The notes: generated by a model not told the origin, from the sequence alone. A stretch of DNA of 64,000 nucleotides from Nectonema munidae (GCA_030549495.1 JAUIRK010000855.1:1281501-1345500), one strand, 5' to 3'; positions 47,426 to 59,420 are shown, counted from the stretch's first letter. Made by a program: numbers and translations.

Positions 47426-47739
47426 GTAAGTGCTTCTTCTTTTTTTTGACCCCCAGATTACGCTCTGTGATTACTGCCAGCGTAACCATTCAGTCAAAAA
47501 ACACTTTTTTCTCCAAAAGTGCTTACATGGTTATGTTTCGAGTGTAGTACTTGTCAACCAATCTGACAGGAACTGTATAGTACTGCTTGCTCCATGAGAA
47601 GGATTCCGTTCTTCGCTAAGAACTGCATAAGCTATCTTCAGATTCTCTGTTCAAGCCCGAGTTCACACACAAAGAAATTTACTTTGAGAGGAAAGAGAAA
47701 TTCACTCACACAGTTTTTTTAGAAATAATTTTTTTTGAA

Positions 47740-47815
47740 AATGGTTTGCCGCGTCTGGGATTTGAACCCAGCACGTTTGAATATCGCGTTAACCGTGCTC
47801 AACCACATACACCTT
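47740..47815 (-). repeat. tRNA-derived repeat or tRNA pseudogene
   Basis: The minus strand holds a perfect T-arm stem (CTGGG TTCAAAT CCCAG) and a tRNA-like centre (GAGCACGGTTAACGCG). The two sides of the acceptor stem do not pair, so I do not call a working tRNA. A tail rich in A/T follows, as in a SINE. Confidence 0.55.
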
Positions 47816-48438
47816 CTAGGGTTATTATTTGTATTTTTGATAAAAAAAATTTAACTTGTTCAGATAACTTTTTATTTTCTTATGAAGTGTATAGAGTGAG
47901 ACCCTTTCGAAACTTTAAATTTTAAGCCTCAAAAATCAGAGGATGTTAAAATACGCTAGTTCCATGTTTATTTCATCATCCCATCTAAATGTGCCTCCAC
48001 TTGAACTGACAAAACGAAAAGAAAGACTTTTTCTTAAAAAAAAAAAAAGCGAAGTTTGTGAAAGCCCAACAATTTTTGAATAAAAAGATATGCAGTATAT
48101 TATGATATTTCACAAATAAAAATGTTCATGCTGACACTTAAATCAAATAAACGTTGGTTTTTCTTCATTAAATGAGTTAATTTAGAAAGATTCTTCAAAC
48201 TTTCTCAAAAGATAAAGTTAAATTGAAATTTTTCCCAAAAAAATTGAAAACCACTTTTTACAAATTGTCCATATTCTTTTAATACTTAAGAAAACCCAAG
48301 TTATTCCTTTAATTTTAGCCAACAATATTTAAATACTTTTCTGTCAATATATGCAGTGCACACATTTTTTCAATTATTATTAATCCTGCTCTACCTTATA
48401 ATCCTCTTAACACTTATCAGGCAAACATGTGTCTATCA

Positions 48439-48877
48439 CAGGGCTCGGCAACCTACGGCACACGTGGCACGAGAAGCAATTTTCAGTGGCACGCAAAAAT
48501 TCTAAGGTTTACAATTAAAAATTTTCATTTACACATAAAGTAAAATAAATTTTTAAACAGTTATAATAGATCTTAAAGGCAATCAAATGTGCTTTTAACT
48601 ACGCGCAACCATTTTTATTTAGTATTGTGCCGATATTGAAGAGTTCGCTAAAGTTATCAAAGTGTCAATCACTAATTACTTATATAATTTTTTATTGCTA
48701 ATTATAATTTTACTTATCATTGTATATTTATGTAAATGTGTATATAAAAATTAAATAAATTATAAAACAATTATGTTAATTTTGGTTTGGATAAATATAT
48801 ACATATGAGGTAGGCACTCAAGATGATTTGAGAAGTGATAAGTTGGCACGCCGTTAGCATAAGGTTGCCGACCCCTG
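48439..48877. mobile_element. hAT miniature element, 439 bp
   Basis: Ends CAGGGCTCGGCAACC / GGTTGCCGACCCCTG and a perfect 8-bp duplication gtctatca (48431-48438, 48878-48885). No coding remnant. Confidence 0.92.
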
Positions 48878-48885
48878 GTCTATCA

Positions 48886-49210
48886 GAAACTTTAAAAATG
48901 AAGATTTTTTGTCATAAATTGAATATATAGTTTTGAAACTTTTAAAATGCCTCATTTTACTTGTATTTAAATCATCCAAAACATATTTTTGTCAAAGTTA
49001 TTATTTTTTTTCGCCAACGACCTAAAAACTTTTAGCATTTCGTTGCAGGCAAACATGGTATCTTCAGTCTAATAGACCCAATAAGCAGTGAGCACTCACA
49101 AAAACATATCTGTGTGAAATGTAGCAAAAATAAATTTAATAGTTTTACAATTAAATAATAGTAAGTGTTTGTTCATAAACTATTGAACCTTGAAAAAGCG
49201 TCAAACAAAT
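48886..49210. other. intronic AT-rich stretch
   Basis: Nothing recognised. Confidence 0.5.
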
Positions 49211-49545
49211 AAAGGAAACTTTTTTTACGGCGCGTCTTTTCACCCAAAAACACATTCAAAAAACACCTAAAAACTAGTTTTATTTGTAGTTTAAAGTAGT
49301 TTATTTGTAGTTTTATTAAATTGTTTTTTTCTTTTTTATATATATTTTATCATGAACATAATATTTTAGTATGTAATGTACTAACTCTTGCTTTAGGCTT
49401 TACTAACTTTTAATATCCTTTACTTTTGAACTCAATTGATTAATTGTAATTTTTGTTGAATTTCACTGATTATTTGATTTAAATAGTTTCTGTTGCTACC
49501 TATGATGTTGTTTTTGGGTGAAAAGACGCTCCTTTTTTTGTGGTA
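49211..49545. repeat. inverted-repeat miniature element
   Basis: GCGTCTTTTCACCCAAAAAC at 49232-49251 and its inverse at about 49510-49529 lie in longer imperfect arms (GGAAACTTTTTTTA / CTTTTTTTGTGG outside). The superfamily is not assigned. Confidence 0.6.
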
Positions 49546-49670
49546 AATTGCTGAACTTTAATATTTCTAGCAATATCAAAAATATTTATAGTGACATATA
49601 TGCACAAGAAATCATTAATTTAAAGGTTATCGATACGCTAAATGTACAAAATATAAAAATCATAATAGAG

Positions 49671-50317
49671 TAGTGTGCCCACTTTAAGGTCTTTTTTCAT
49701 TCCCCGGGGAACGAGGACCTCGTAATTTTTGAAATATTTACCCGTGGAAGAAAAAGCGATTTTTTCACAATAAAAAAACTCTTTTAAAATGAAAAAATAT
49801 AAAGTTTTCTGAAAGTTTTTTATTAGTTCAAAAGTTGAATAAAATTATTTTTAAAAAATGTAAAAAAATATTCATGTTTTGAAAAAATATCTAAGAAATA
49901 CTAGGTCGTTCAAAGTTTCATCGTTCAACTGGTTTCCTATTTTCGTAGAAATATAACTCATTGATGAAAACACTTGTTCGGAGTCTACAGATGTTTCTTT
50001 TATGCTTTTTAAATTCTTGAACAAATTTTCCAAAACTTCCGGCCTTCTTTTGGTTTCCAAATAAAGGTCAACATTTTTTTCATTATTTTATTTCTGCCTT
50101 AATACAACTTTTTTGTTTCATCAAAAAATGTTAGATTTAAAATTTTGATTTGACTTAAAACTATAAAATTAGACTAAAATTTTGATCAAACAGTTCACCA
50201 CAGAAGCAAATCGAAAACTCCTCGGGGAGTCGACGAATGAGTTTCGAACACGAGGAGTAAACATTTCAGAAATTCCCCAGGGAATAGGCGATGAGGATCC
50301 CCGGGGTGGACACACTA
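49671..50317 (-). mobile_element. hAT deletion derivative, 647 bp
   Basis: Ends TAGTGTGCCCAC and GTGGACACACTA. Flanking octamers taatagag (49663-49670) and tcatagag (50318-50325) match at 6 of 8. Both subterminal regions hold CCCGGGG and ACGAGGA motifs. It carries a transposase C-terminus at 49872-50060, so it is an internally deleted copy of a hAT lineage different from 43643. Confidence 0.75.
49872..50060 (-). pseudogene. hAT transposase C-terminal remnant
   Basis: The frame contains SVDSEQVFSSMSYISTKIGN then LNDETLNDLVFLRYFFK. This is the hAT C-terminal dimerisation block (SER-FS, then RN-L--E-L--L-FLR). Everything N-terminal to it has been lost. Confidence 0.85.
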
Positions 50318-50537
50318 TCATAGAGTATTTGTGAAAGCAAAAAGGTCGGGCCCGTTGGACCCACGTTTATCTAAATCGTAAAAAAAATATGTTTGCCGCA
50401 TGAGGGTTTAAAATACTCAAAGTATTCCTAGTTACTTCCCTTGTTTTAAAGATACTCTATTGGAATACCTTTTGAAGCAAAAATATTTTTGAAAAAAAAA
50501 TAAATTTAATATTTCATTTTATTCGTACGCTTTTCAG

Positions 50538-50953
50538 TTTCAGATGAGACAGAAGAAAAACAAAGAAAAGAAGAAGAAGAAGCATCAATAAATGAAGTTC
50601 ACGAAAGCGTAGAAGAGTTCCATACGAAAACAGATAGTCCTGAAGATAGTGTTGCTAAAGCATGTGTTGTTGAAAGAAAAGAAACTACAGAATTCATCAG
50701 TCCAGATAAGACCACCGATCCCATCAAGGCTATCGATATGCACATGTGCTTACAAAAGCAAAGCACCCCTTCCCATCAACCACTGCACAATTCTTCCATG
50801 TACCAAGGGATTCATTGCAATAACTCCGACGATGAAGGAGATGAAATTGGAGTGGGTGATGATGACGAAAATCTTGAAAGCAATTCCAACGACGACCTTG
50901 ATAAAGAAAAAGACGAAAACTTATCTGTTCACATCCTGCAAATAAATACATAG
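50538..50953 (+). CDS. MAP7: MAP7-like last exon j (acidic tail)
   Basis: About 137 residues. It opens with DETEEKQRKEEEEASINEV, passes a short mixed region, and ends in a strongly acidic segment (DDEGDEIGVGDDDENLE) and HILQINT before the TAG stop at 50951-50953. The acceptor is TTTTCAG at 50531-50537 (or 50541-50543, also in frame). Phase 1 fits exon i. The frame is open from the splice site to the stop. The acidic tail is not a hallmark of the family that I know. Confidence 0.8.
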
Positions 50954-51600
50954 CGAAATAAGTGCTAGTACTGCGATATCATTTAACGCATATGTATTAG
51001 AATGTTGAGATTGTTATTACATACATACATAAATACATATTTTTTATTTTATTAAAAAATGTCCTTATTTGAAATGATATATAATATATATATATATATA
51101 AGCATTCCTTCAAACCATGGTGGATGTAGAAAAATTATTCCAAAATTTGTTACCAGTGCTTTTGTTGCGGTTAATCTTTGTCCCTCTATTTTGACATATT
51201 TTTGTTGTCTACGAAAATATTTTCTACTTTTATTACATCCATCTTTCATTTTATATACATTTTTCTATATTACAATGTTGTGAGTGATAATAATACTAAT
51301 AATAATATATCTATCTCCCTTTTGTATAAAATTTAGAGATAAAGTATAATAAAAATCAACTTATATCGAACACATGAGATCTATTTAAAAGTTATTGCCT
51401 CGATATATATATATATCATATATCATACAAACTTTGTGAAATAACAACATTCGCATCCTCTATCTTACTTTTATGTGCTTAGCATGTGTTAAAAATTTAT
51501 TTTGTAAGATTAGAAAAAGAAATGTACACTATTTTTGTGTTTTTAAAATATGATTTTAGATCAAATAAAACATAATGGATACACTCGTGTTTTTATTCTT
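50954..51600 (+). other. probable 3' untranslated region
   Basis: AT-rich, with AATAAA-type signals at about 51347 and 51564 and microsatellite-like TA runs near 51085 and 51400. Which signal is used cannot be told. Confidence 0.45.
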
Positions 51601-54600
51601 TATGTACAACTCAGTTTCCAATATTAAAATGGACATTTGATATTTTGTGTTCCATATTTGGGAAGACGGCCTGAGAATTTTAAAAAAAGAAAATTTAGTT
51701 TTTGCCATCGCAATGATCTGGAGAAAGTAGAGGGATCATATGAAGGATTGCTATTTTGTTTTACAAAACAGAATGTAAAACTATGCCATCAGTATCGTAT
51801 TTTCAAAATACAAAAAGGTGTGACATGATAAGTTAACTAACTGATAAATTGTGTAACGGCCATTACTATCTTAAAGCATAGTAAAAATAAATTAAAAAAT
51901 TATTTAAATGCTTCGACCCGAATATATTTATCAAGTATATAAAAAAAATTTTATTTTAAGATTTCCCCCATTTTTCATTTTTATACCCTTGATGTGATAT
52001 TATTGTCGAAAGCGCTAGTTTTCAAATGTCATTTTAATTTCTTTCAAGTTATTTAAAGTAGATATTTGTCAAACATCATCAACATAGTCACATCCGATAA
52101 TTGTTTTTCTAGTTTGAACATTCTAGAAGTGAGTGACAAATTTTGCCACTCTTTTGAAACTTATTTAAAGGGCGACAAATTCTTTGAGTTGTCACTACTT
52201 TGAACGCCTCCCGGTAGTTTCATCCGAAAAAACAGTGATCAGCCTTGTCGAGTATGCGGAGCACTAGTTAATATGTGTTGATCTGAAAGTTGTCGATATA
52301 AATTCAACGATATAGAAACACAAAATATAAAATATCCTTTGCATTTGATATAGCAGAAAAGTTTTTACTTTTAAAACTCTTTGGCGTATAAAAGTGGCCT
52401 AACAATAAAACGTTAGATTTTAAAAAATGGTATCCAAAATATTGCCATCAATTAAGAAACCACTCATTTATATAACATTAGGCTAAATATTGTAGTGTCT
52501 CAGACTATTAGATTTAGAGGAAAAATATTTGTATTAATGTCATTGTAATTTGCAGTTCTTTCTCTTTCTATGGAAAAATTTTTTTCTAAAAAAAAAGTTT
52601 TTCATTTAAGAAATAAGAAAATTTCTTTAATATAAAGTTTATGTTAAAATTAGGTGTATTCAATTTGACGAAAATTCTCTACCTTGTTTTATTACAAAGT
52701 AAAGATACTTTGTGTAATCTGTGAATTTTTTTTGTCTTTTTACAAATAATTTGTGTAATCTGTCTAGCATTCTCTACTTTGTTTTATTTAATTCATATAT
52801 GCCAAATGAAATTTGTGTTTATGCATCGAATATATTTATAAATTTTTTTTATCATTTACATGCATTTGAAATAAGATCTGACTCTTTTTACAATTATATT
52901 TCTGATAAATTCAGAATTCTGGCATTTTTCAATTCACGTCATCTTAATTTATGGTTAATCCAAACCTCAAATTGATGTTTTTAGAGCGTAAAGGCCCATG
53001 GTAAAATCGGAATAAATTCATCATTCCCATATACTAGGTATCATTTAAAAAACCCATCCCTTAAAACAATTTCTTGTATTTATGTCAGAAAATCAAAAAC
53101 ATAAATAATATTGGGTTTGCATAGCATACAATAAAAAAAATTAACGTGTCCAAAGCTGTTAGACGAATTTTTTAATTAGGGGAGAGTTCCCATGTTACGT
53201 TTTGCGAATTAATCCAAAAAAAATCTCCATAAAATCATGTATATTATTGAGAAATTTTTAAGAAAACTCCTACCCCAACAGCATCCTTGATGATACAAGA
53301 GCTGATTAAATCTTTAATATGGAGTTATTTTAATATATAGGATATAACAAAAAAATAATATATGATTATTTAAAGTGTGTTTATTTTTTTTGATAAATTA
53401 TAAAATGAAAAGAAGGCCAAACTTTAAAAGTTAACTTTCTTAATTTTTGATATGATAAAGATATTAATTAAATGATTCAATATAAAATATTTTCACAATG
53501 AGCTAACTTCATGCAGATTAATCAAGAATACGAGGAAAAAAATTAAGTTCATTTTTATACAACAAAGTTTCTATTAATTTCATATTATGACATGAAAATG
53601 CAAAGATAACTGATAATGAAACAGTAGCCAAAATTTTAATGCTGATTTGACTAAAATGTCTGCTAAATGAAGTTAAATAACAACGACTGCCTTAGTGATT
53701 ACGATCTTAAGTATTCCAATCCAATATTAACAGGAAAATGAAATAACTTTGTTTAAGGATGATTGTAGTTGACAAGAGAGGGAGAAATGTTAAAAATGGC
53801 TGAAAATTTGTTAACAAATTTCTCTAAGGGCAGCAGTAAATTATAATCGCACTTTGGTTTAATTACTCGTATTCAAAATATAGTAAAATGCATAATATTT
53901 CGAAAGAGATAGCGGTCTGAATTTGAGGGTCGCATGTGGCCCGCAGGACTGAGAAAATTTGATAAATATTTTTAAAATTTTTATTTAATTTTTTTAATGA
54001 CTATTATCCCTTACATTTAATAAATGGTTACAAAGGTTCTATAATTTTTGTTATAATATAATATTATCAGTAACTTAGCCACTGCTGCCAATTTGAATTA
54101 TTTATATCTAAATTTAGATTTTTTTAAATCGTTTAGATTTAAGAAAGTTAGTTTTAGATTTCAAAATACATTTTTTTTAAAGATGCTAAGACATTTTTTT
54201 GGATATTGAAATGAAATCAATAAACATACTTAATACTACTCAAGAAATACAGATAAGAACATTATTTCGTCATTTTTTGTTTCAATTTCTCTTTCAATTA
54301 AAACATGTTCTCAGAAAATAGTGTTTTGAAAAATATCCCATACTTTTCTGTTTGCTTCAACCTGTAAAATATATTTGATCTATTTACAACGTAATAGAAT
54401 TTTTAGATATGAATCAACATGAAATTTCTAAAATTGAATACCAGTTCAACAAAATTACACTTATTGATTGGAAGAACAGAACAAACACAAATGTTTTGGA
54501 AAGAAGTAGGGGAATACAAAGACGCTTCTAGTTCTATTAGAGGCCATTCACCATTGACGTCACCTTTTTTTGCTTAATTTTAACCTTCCCCTTCCATTGT

Positions 54601-54785
54601 CAACTTTTGACTATTTATTTAGTTTACAAGTTCTTATGATTCCTAGCTAGTTCTTCTAGCAAAAATTATATAAGTGAAGAAGGTAGGTAGGGAGATTTCT
54701 AAGCACCTTCCAGTTGGGGCTATTATGCTTGAAAGTCTGCTGGAATTTAGTCTTCAAAGTGAGATTTTTTTTTCTTTGAGGGTCC
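51601..54785. other. AT-rich intergenic stretch
   Basis: No gene recognised. A fragment GAGGGTCGCATGTGGCCCGC at 53926 looks like a solo hAT end. Open frames here are Phe/Leu/Tyr-rich chance frames. Confidence 0.5.
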
Positions 54786-54789
54786 TTCT

Positions 54790-56215
54790 ACATTAGAAAA
54801 GAAAAACTAAGGAGGTTTCGCAAATGTAGACACTATAGACTGTTTTGTAGAATGTATTGATTAGTGATGGTGATGTTTGGTTTATAGAGAGTATTGATTC
54901 AATTGTGGTTATGAGAAGAGAGAGAGAGATGTTTGATGAGTTTTGGGTGTTGTAGCAGATTAAGAAAAGAGGATGGAATGTCTTCAAAAAAGGTGCGGCT
55001 TTTTTCAAGGAGTTTGTGTCGGTGAGAATGAAATATAGGACATGAAAGGAGAATGTCTATAGGTGTTTCAATGTAAGCACGCAGCTAAAACGACAGAAAG
55101 GGTTTGAATTTAAAAAGTATGCACTACAAGGGCAATGGGATGAGAGCCAGCGAATGATGTTTCGTGGGAGTGGGTGAATGTGTTAGTTTGAAATGACTTG
55201 TGATAATGGCGTAGATGTCGGAGGTGATGTGATGGTTGAGTCAGTAAATTGTTGCCGCTGTAGTAGTGTAGAGTTTGTTATTCTGTTTGTAAATGTGGAG
55301 ATGGGTAGAGAAAATAGGGGTAGGAAGTGTGAATCGGAGATTCTTGAATTTGCAATGTTGATTAGATAGGTGAATAAGTTTGTTATCAAAACTAAAAGTT
55401 GAGTGCTAGATTTTGTTTTTGAGCTTCAGGTCATGTTTAAAATTTTGCAAGTCTGTGAAAAAGTTTATATATTTGAAGGAGGTAGAAAAAGAAGTTGGCT
55501 TGTTAAGGGGAATGTTGCAGGATAGTAATACTGCGTGAATTTCTGTTTCGTGTGCAGAGATTTCTGGATCTAGGTTTGTGTGTTGGATAAGGAATGGGTT
55601 TTTTGTGTTATGTAGAAGAATGCGCATGCGGCTGAAGAGCGATGTTGTGGTTTGGAACCGTCAGTGAACATTGAAAGCGATTTGATAGTGTTTGTTGTAC
55701 GTTGGTGAGTTATAGAGTTTAGCGCCAGATATCTTTGGTGACAGATGTTAGTAGTGTAAGGAGGAGACGAAGAAGGGTGGATGAGCTCGATTGGGCGATT
55801 CAATGGTAGCACTTGATAAGATGTTTTGTTAGGAGCGAACGGAATTAATAAGGAATTGTAATAAAGGAGATTTTTTAAGAAGCGTTTTCCTTAGATTGAG
55901 ATGGAGGGGTCGCGTGTTAGTGAATAATTCAGGTTTTGTAGTTGGTGTAGTGTGATAGGCATTGGTGATAGAAAGGAGACACAGGCGATGAATTTTGTTA
56001 AGATGAGTAAGGGATGACTGATGTTTCAAAGTTGAGCCCAATGAAAGAATTCCATATTGGAGGACAGGGAAAATGAGACTTTTATAAATGAACTTTGTGA
56101 TTTTTGGAGTGAGTCTCCATTTGTAAGATATTGCGTTTTAGTGAGAGAAAAGAGTTTTGACTAATTTTTGTGAGGTGCTTTGAAATGAGTAGAGAATTTT
56201 AATTTGGGTTGGAAA
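54790..56215 (-). pseudogene. I/LOA-like LINE fragment (RT end, RNase H)
   Basis: Minus-strand frames in series, GC-richer than the flanks. First is the end of a reverse transcriptase with its connection region (TPKITKFIYKSLIFPVLQYG, then LNKIHRLCLLSITNAYHTTP and PLHLNL). Then comes an RNase H domain: MFTDGSK with the first Asp, AACAFFY, ETEIHAV with the Glu, FFTDLQ with the next Asp. Near the 3' end, ETPIDILLSCPIFHSHRH is the usual C-terminal block. RNase H after the RT points to the I/LOA-type clades. Several frameshifts and stops and a missing 5' part make it dead. It ends two bases before copy C of the composite repeat. Confidence 0.8.
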
Positions 56216-56451
56216 CAGGGGCGCACATCCTTAAAATTATTGGCGGGCGAAATTTTTTTCTTGCAATTTTCAAAATTAGTGGTCTGGAAATACCACGGGA
56301 GACCGAATATCCTTTAAAATAGAGTGTATTCAGCGCATACCCTAAAGTCCTAAATTTATAAGACTACATTATATTTTTTTTACAAAATTGGTGAATTTAA
56401 ATACTATACTTCCAGCGAAAATATTTTAATTAAATTTGCATATCGAATATA

Positions 56452-56983
56452 GTGCGCAGAAAAAATGCCCCCAATTAAAAAGTAGGAAAAAATGCCCCCA
56501 ATTAAAAAGTAGGAAAAAATGCCCCAATTTAAATTAGGAAAAAATGCCTCAAAACAAAAAATTTTAAAAAATTATTAATTAAAATTTTTAAAAAAGATAT
56601 GTCAAATAAAATTTTTTGTAAAAAAAAAAGTTAACTTTTCATTTAAAACATTTAAAATTTAATTAAAGTAAACTAAAAAATTCAGCATACGACAATTTTT
56701 TAAATACAAAAATTTTTTTTATAAAACAGCAAATATTTTTGGACTTTGTGTGTATCAGAACACTTTCTAAATATAATTTGTATTTTAACTGATTTTAAGA
56801 ACACATTCCCACAAATATGCACTTTATAAAGAAAAAACCCTATAGATTAAGAAATTTTAGGAATTTAGCCTTTCAAAACGGTACCAAATAAAAATATTTA
56901 TATAATTATAAAAAATCCTGAAAATCAAAAATTAGGGGGCATTTTTTCCTACTTTTTAATTAGGGGCATTTTTACCTACAACC
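56452..56983. mobile_element. insertion element inside copy C
   Basis: The same element and site as 30635-31227. The 10-bp duplication atcgaatata is at 56442-56451 and 56984-56993. Ends GTGCGCAGAAAAAATGCCCC and GGGGCATTTTTACCTACAAC. Confidence 0.7.
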
Positions 56984-57484
56984 ATCGAATATACACTAGT
57001 TAAAAAAAATCCAAAAATGTTAGGGGGTGGAATAGGTTTTTTATTTGAAAAATGAAGTAGTCTACCAGGCACATTACAGGAATTGATGAAAGGATATTTG
57101 ATTCATAGAGAAAACAAATAACTGAAGGTTGGATAGTTTTATATCAGTGAATGTAGTCTAAAGACAAAGAGTCTACTAGATAACCTGTGATGTTTATATG
57201 AAAAAATGTGATTGATTCAGGGGCAAGGGTATAAAACGAAGTTATAATTGTGCAAACAAAAATAAAACAAAAAATTAAGATCGCATTATTTCATTATACA
57301 AGCTACAAAAAGTAAAATAACTGTTAACATTTTGCAATGATTTGCCTTTTATAATAACTTTTAAGGAAAAAAAGTCTATCAGAAAAAGTTATAGAGCTTC
57401 AACAAAAACTAAAAAATTTTTAGGATAGAACTTAAGTTTTTTGAAAACTAATTTGACGTATCCCCTACAGCATACTCTATCTAT

Positions 57485-57626
57485 GTGTGGCATGGCAGGT
57501 TGGTTGAGATGATGGACATAGCACGGAAGCCTCTGGATTCGATTCCTCATCGATACAAATTTGTTCATAGTTTGACATAAGCGGTACATCAGTGCCTGGT
57601 CAATGAAAATACATCCACTGCACCAC
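57485..57626 (+). mobile_element. tRNA-derived SINE, family S2
   Basis: A plus-strand view of the S2 unit: TGGCATGGCAGGTTGGTTGA head, GGATTCGATTCC B box, tail ending at AATACATCC. Confidence 0.7.
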
Positions 57627-58099
57627 TCAAAATTGAAAAATTTGCTACATAATTAACATAAGAGAGAAAGGAAACAAAATAAACTAATAAAGCAATTTTC
57701 ACTATTTTAAAATGGAAACATCTGTTCTCAGAATAATTTCAAAATAATAGGAGGCATAAATAATTAGAGTTTATTTGATATTTTCAAGTTTTTATAAGCA
57801 GCAAAAGCCAACGTTTAAGTTTTATTACAATTTAAGCCCTTATAATTAAAAAATTATTTAAATAACGGTCGACAGACATTTCGCTCCTTGACAAATTGTC
57901 TCATAGGCTATTAGTATCATCCATCTTTGCTTATTATATGTGTAAAATTATTAAAAAAATTTATATTCTTGTTTATTTTATCTCTATTAAATTATTTCAA
58001 ATTAATCAATTTATCTCTTAATTTTTTAGAATTGTCCATGAGACAAAATGTCTTATGAAAATAATGGGGCGAATTGTCCATGGGACGAACTGTCTTATG

Positions 58100-59230
58100 C
58101 AATTGGTGTGCTGAAATAAAAGATAGAACATCTTTACAAAAAAAATTTCAAAGCTCATCCAGGTCCAACAAGTTTTGCCTGTCAAAATATAAACTTAAAA
58201 GCAAACAGCTTTTCGTTGCATTATTATTGATGATGAAAGAAAACTTCACCATATTCAAAAATGCGCAGTTGCTGAAGGTGTTAGAATAAACAGTGAATGG
58301 AAACTTTCTCTTGAAAATTCCTTTGAGACCACTTCCTACATGTCTTTGGACTCAGCATTCCGAGTGGGACCACGATATGCCAAAGGATGGGTGCGAACGT
58401 CACAAACAATACTTAACTTAATATAACTTTAAAAAAAGGATGTAATCACATTTGTACAGCACAAACGATGAAAATCATAGGAGAAGAAGCGACTTACCGT
58501 TTTAAAATGGAAGAGAGATTGATGGAGAGGTAGGAGGAAAAGCCTTTAAGACTGCGGTTTTTGAAAACTTCTTGTTTTCTTATTTTTTCAATGAATTTTT
58601 GTATAAATGAAAGCAGAATGATTTTTTATTTATGGGACGCTGGTGTCCGTCTCGGTCTGAAAAGGCTAAGAAACAAATTTATAGAAACTTGGTACTGATT
58701 CACCATTAAAGTTAAGAAATTTTCCCTACTTAAAGACACAAGATTGAGAAACATTTTCCTATCATTTTTCCTATTCTCCATTGCACATGTGGACAGACGG
58801 AAAGCTGCGGTCATCCATCATGATGAGAGAATTAAATCGAGTAGTCGTGTGTTCTCATTCCTTTACCACTAATTGAAAAATGTTGTCCAGTTGGTAGAGA
58901 GTTATAGTGAGGGAATCTTGACTTCATCTTTCATATACAAATTCAGTATCATCCTTCTTCATTTTAAGCTTTTTGAGCACCACAATTTTGAATACTAATT
59001 TTCTGCCTTATTTTTTAAATCAATTTTTTTTTAATCTCGAGCAGTCGATTGGGACATCGGTCTTCCAATTAGGTATTTATTTTCAAATTCAAGTATTTTT
59101 CATATGGTTACTTTCAAGCTTTTTTAGTTCTTTCAAATTTTTTGACATAAATGAGCCAAAAGAAGGGAACCAACTCTCTTAAATTCATAAATACAAATTT
59201 ATTGTATATTATAAATAATTTAATTTCAGT
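58100..59230. other. unassigned intergenic stretch
   Basis: 58200-58426 has two plus-strand frames of protein-like texture (RCIIIDDERKLHHIQK, then AEGVRINSEWKLSL) separated by a frameshift in an A run. It may be a decayed gene of unknown family. The rest is unassigned. Confidence 0.25.
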
Positions 59231-59236
59231 AAAAAG

Positions 59237-59420
59237 GTACACGAGCCTCAATGGCTGCTATGGTGTGTCTCTCTCTCAGCTTAACAGTTCAAGGTCAGTG
59301 GTTCGATCGTCTTAAAAATAAAATCACGCAACTGTGTTTAACCCATCTTGAAGCATAATGCCAGCATATTGTCTTACGTCTGAAAGGGCTTTGATATCCA
59401 TCCAACAAAAAAGTACAGCG
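59237..59420 (+). mobile_element. tRNA-derived SINE, family S3
   Basis: A head GAGCCTCAATGGCTGCTATG, an AGCTTAACAGTTCAAGG centre and a B box GTGGTTCGATCGTC look tRNA-derived. An unrelated tail follows to about 59420. Single copy in this window. Confidence 0.5.

Larger units (their letters stand above)
16559..50953 (+). other. MAP7: MAP7/ensconsin-like gene, ten exons visible
   Basis: The span of a spliced gene for a microtubule-associated protein of the MAP7 (ensconsin) family. Members bind microtubules through an N-terminal charged helix and recruit kinesin-1 through a C-terminal coiled coil. What I see: ten GC-richer open stretches on one strand. Intron phases fit at all nine junctions (0, 1, 1, 0, 2, 0, 0, 0, 1), together coding about 756 residues, close to the usual size of vertebrate members. 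The 5' exon carrying the start codon was not found; the first visible exon begins in phase 1. Candidate poly(A) signals lie at about 51347 and 51564. Introns are up to 11 kb and packed with transposons. The family assignment rests on my recognition of the two conserved charged regions, not on a search. Confidence 0.85.
56218..58098 (-). mobile_element. composite repeat, copy C, truncated
   Basis: An inverted copy. Starts CAGGGGCGCACATCC (the end seen at the right of A and B), then the conserved blocks in reverse order, the 0.5-kb insertion (56452-56983), the S2 SINE, and part of the 42-bp repeat where homology stops at about 58098. The other end is lost. Confidence 0.75.

Noticed and set aside
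47740-47815. Functional tRNA gene
   Set aside because: The T arm is perfect but the acceptor stem does not pair; fits a tRNA-derived repeat better.
58200-58426. Single uninterrupted exon of about 75 codons
   Set aside because: An A run shifts the frame in the middle; two pieces only, family unknown, so kept as a note in the unassigned stretch.
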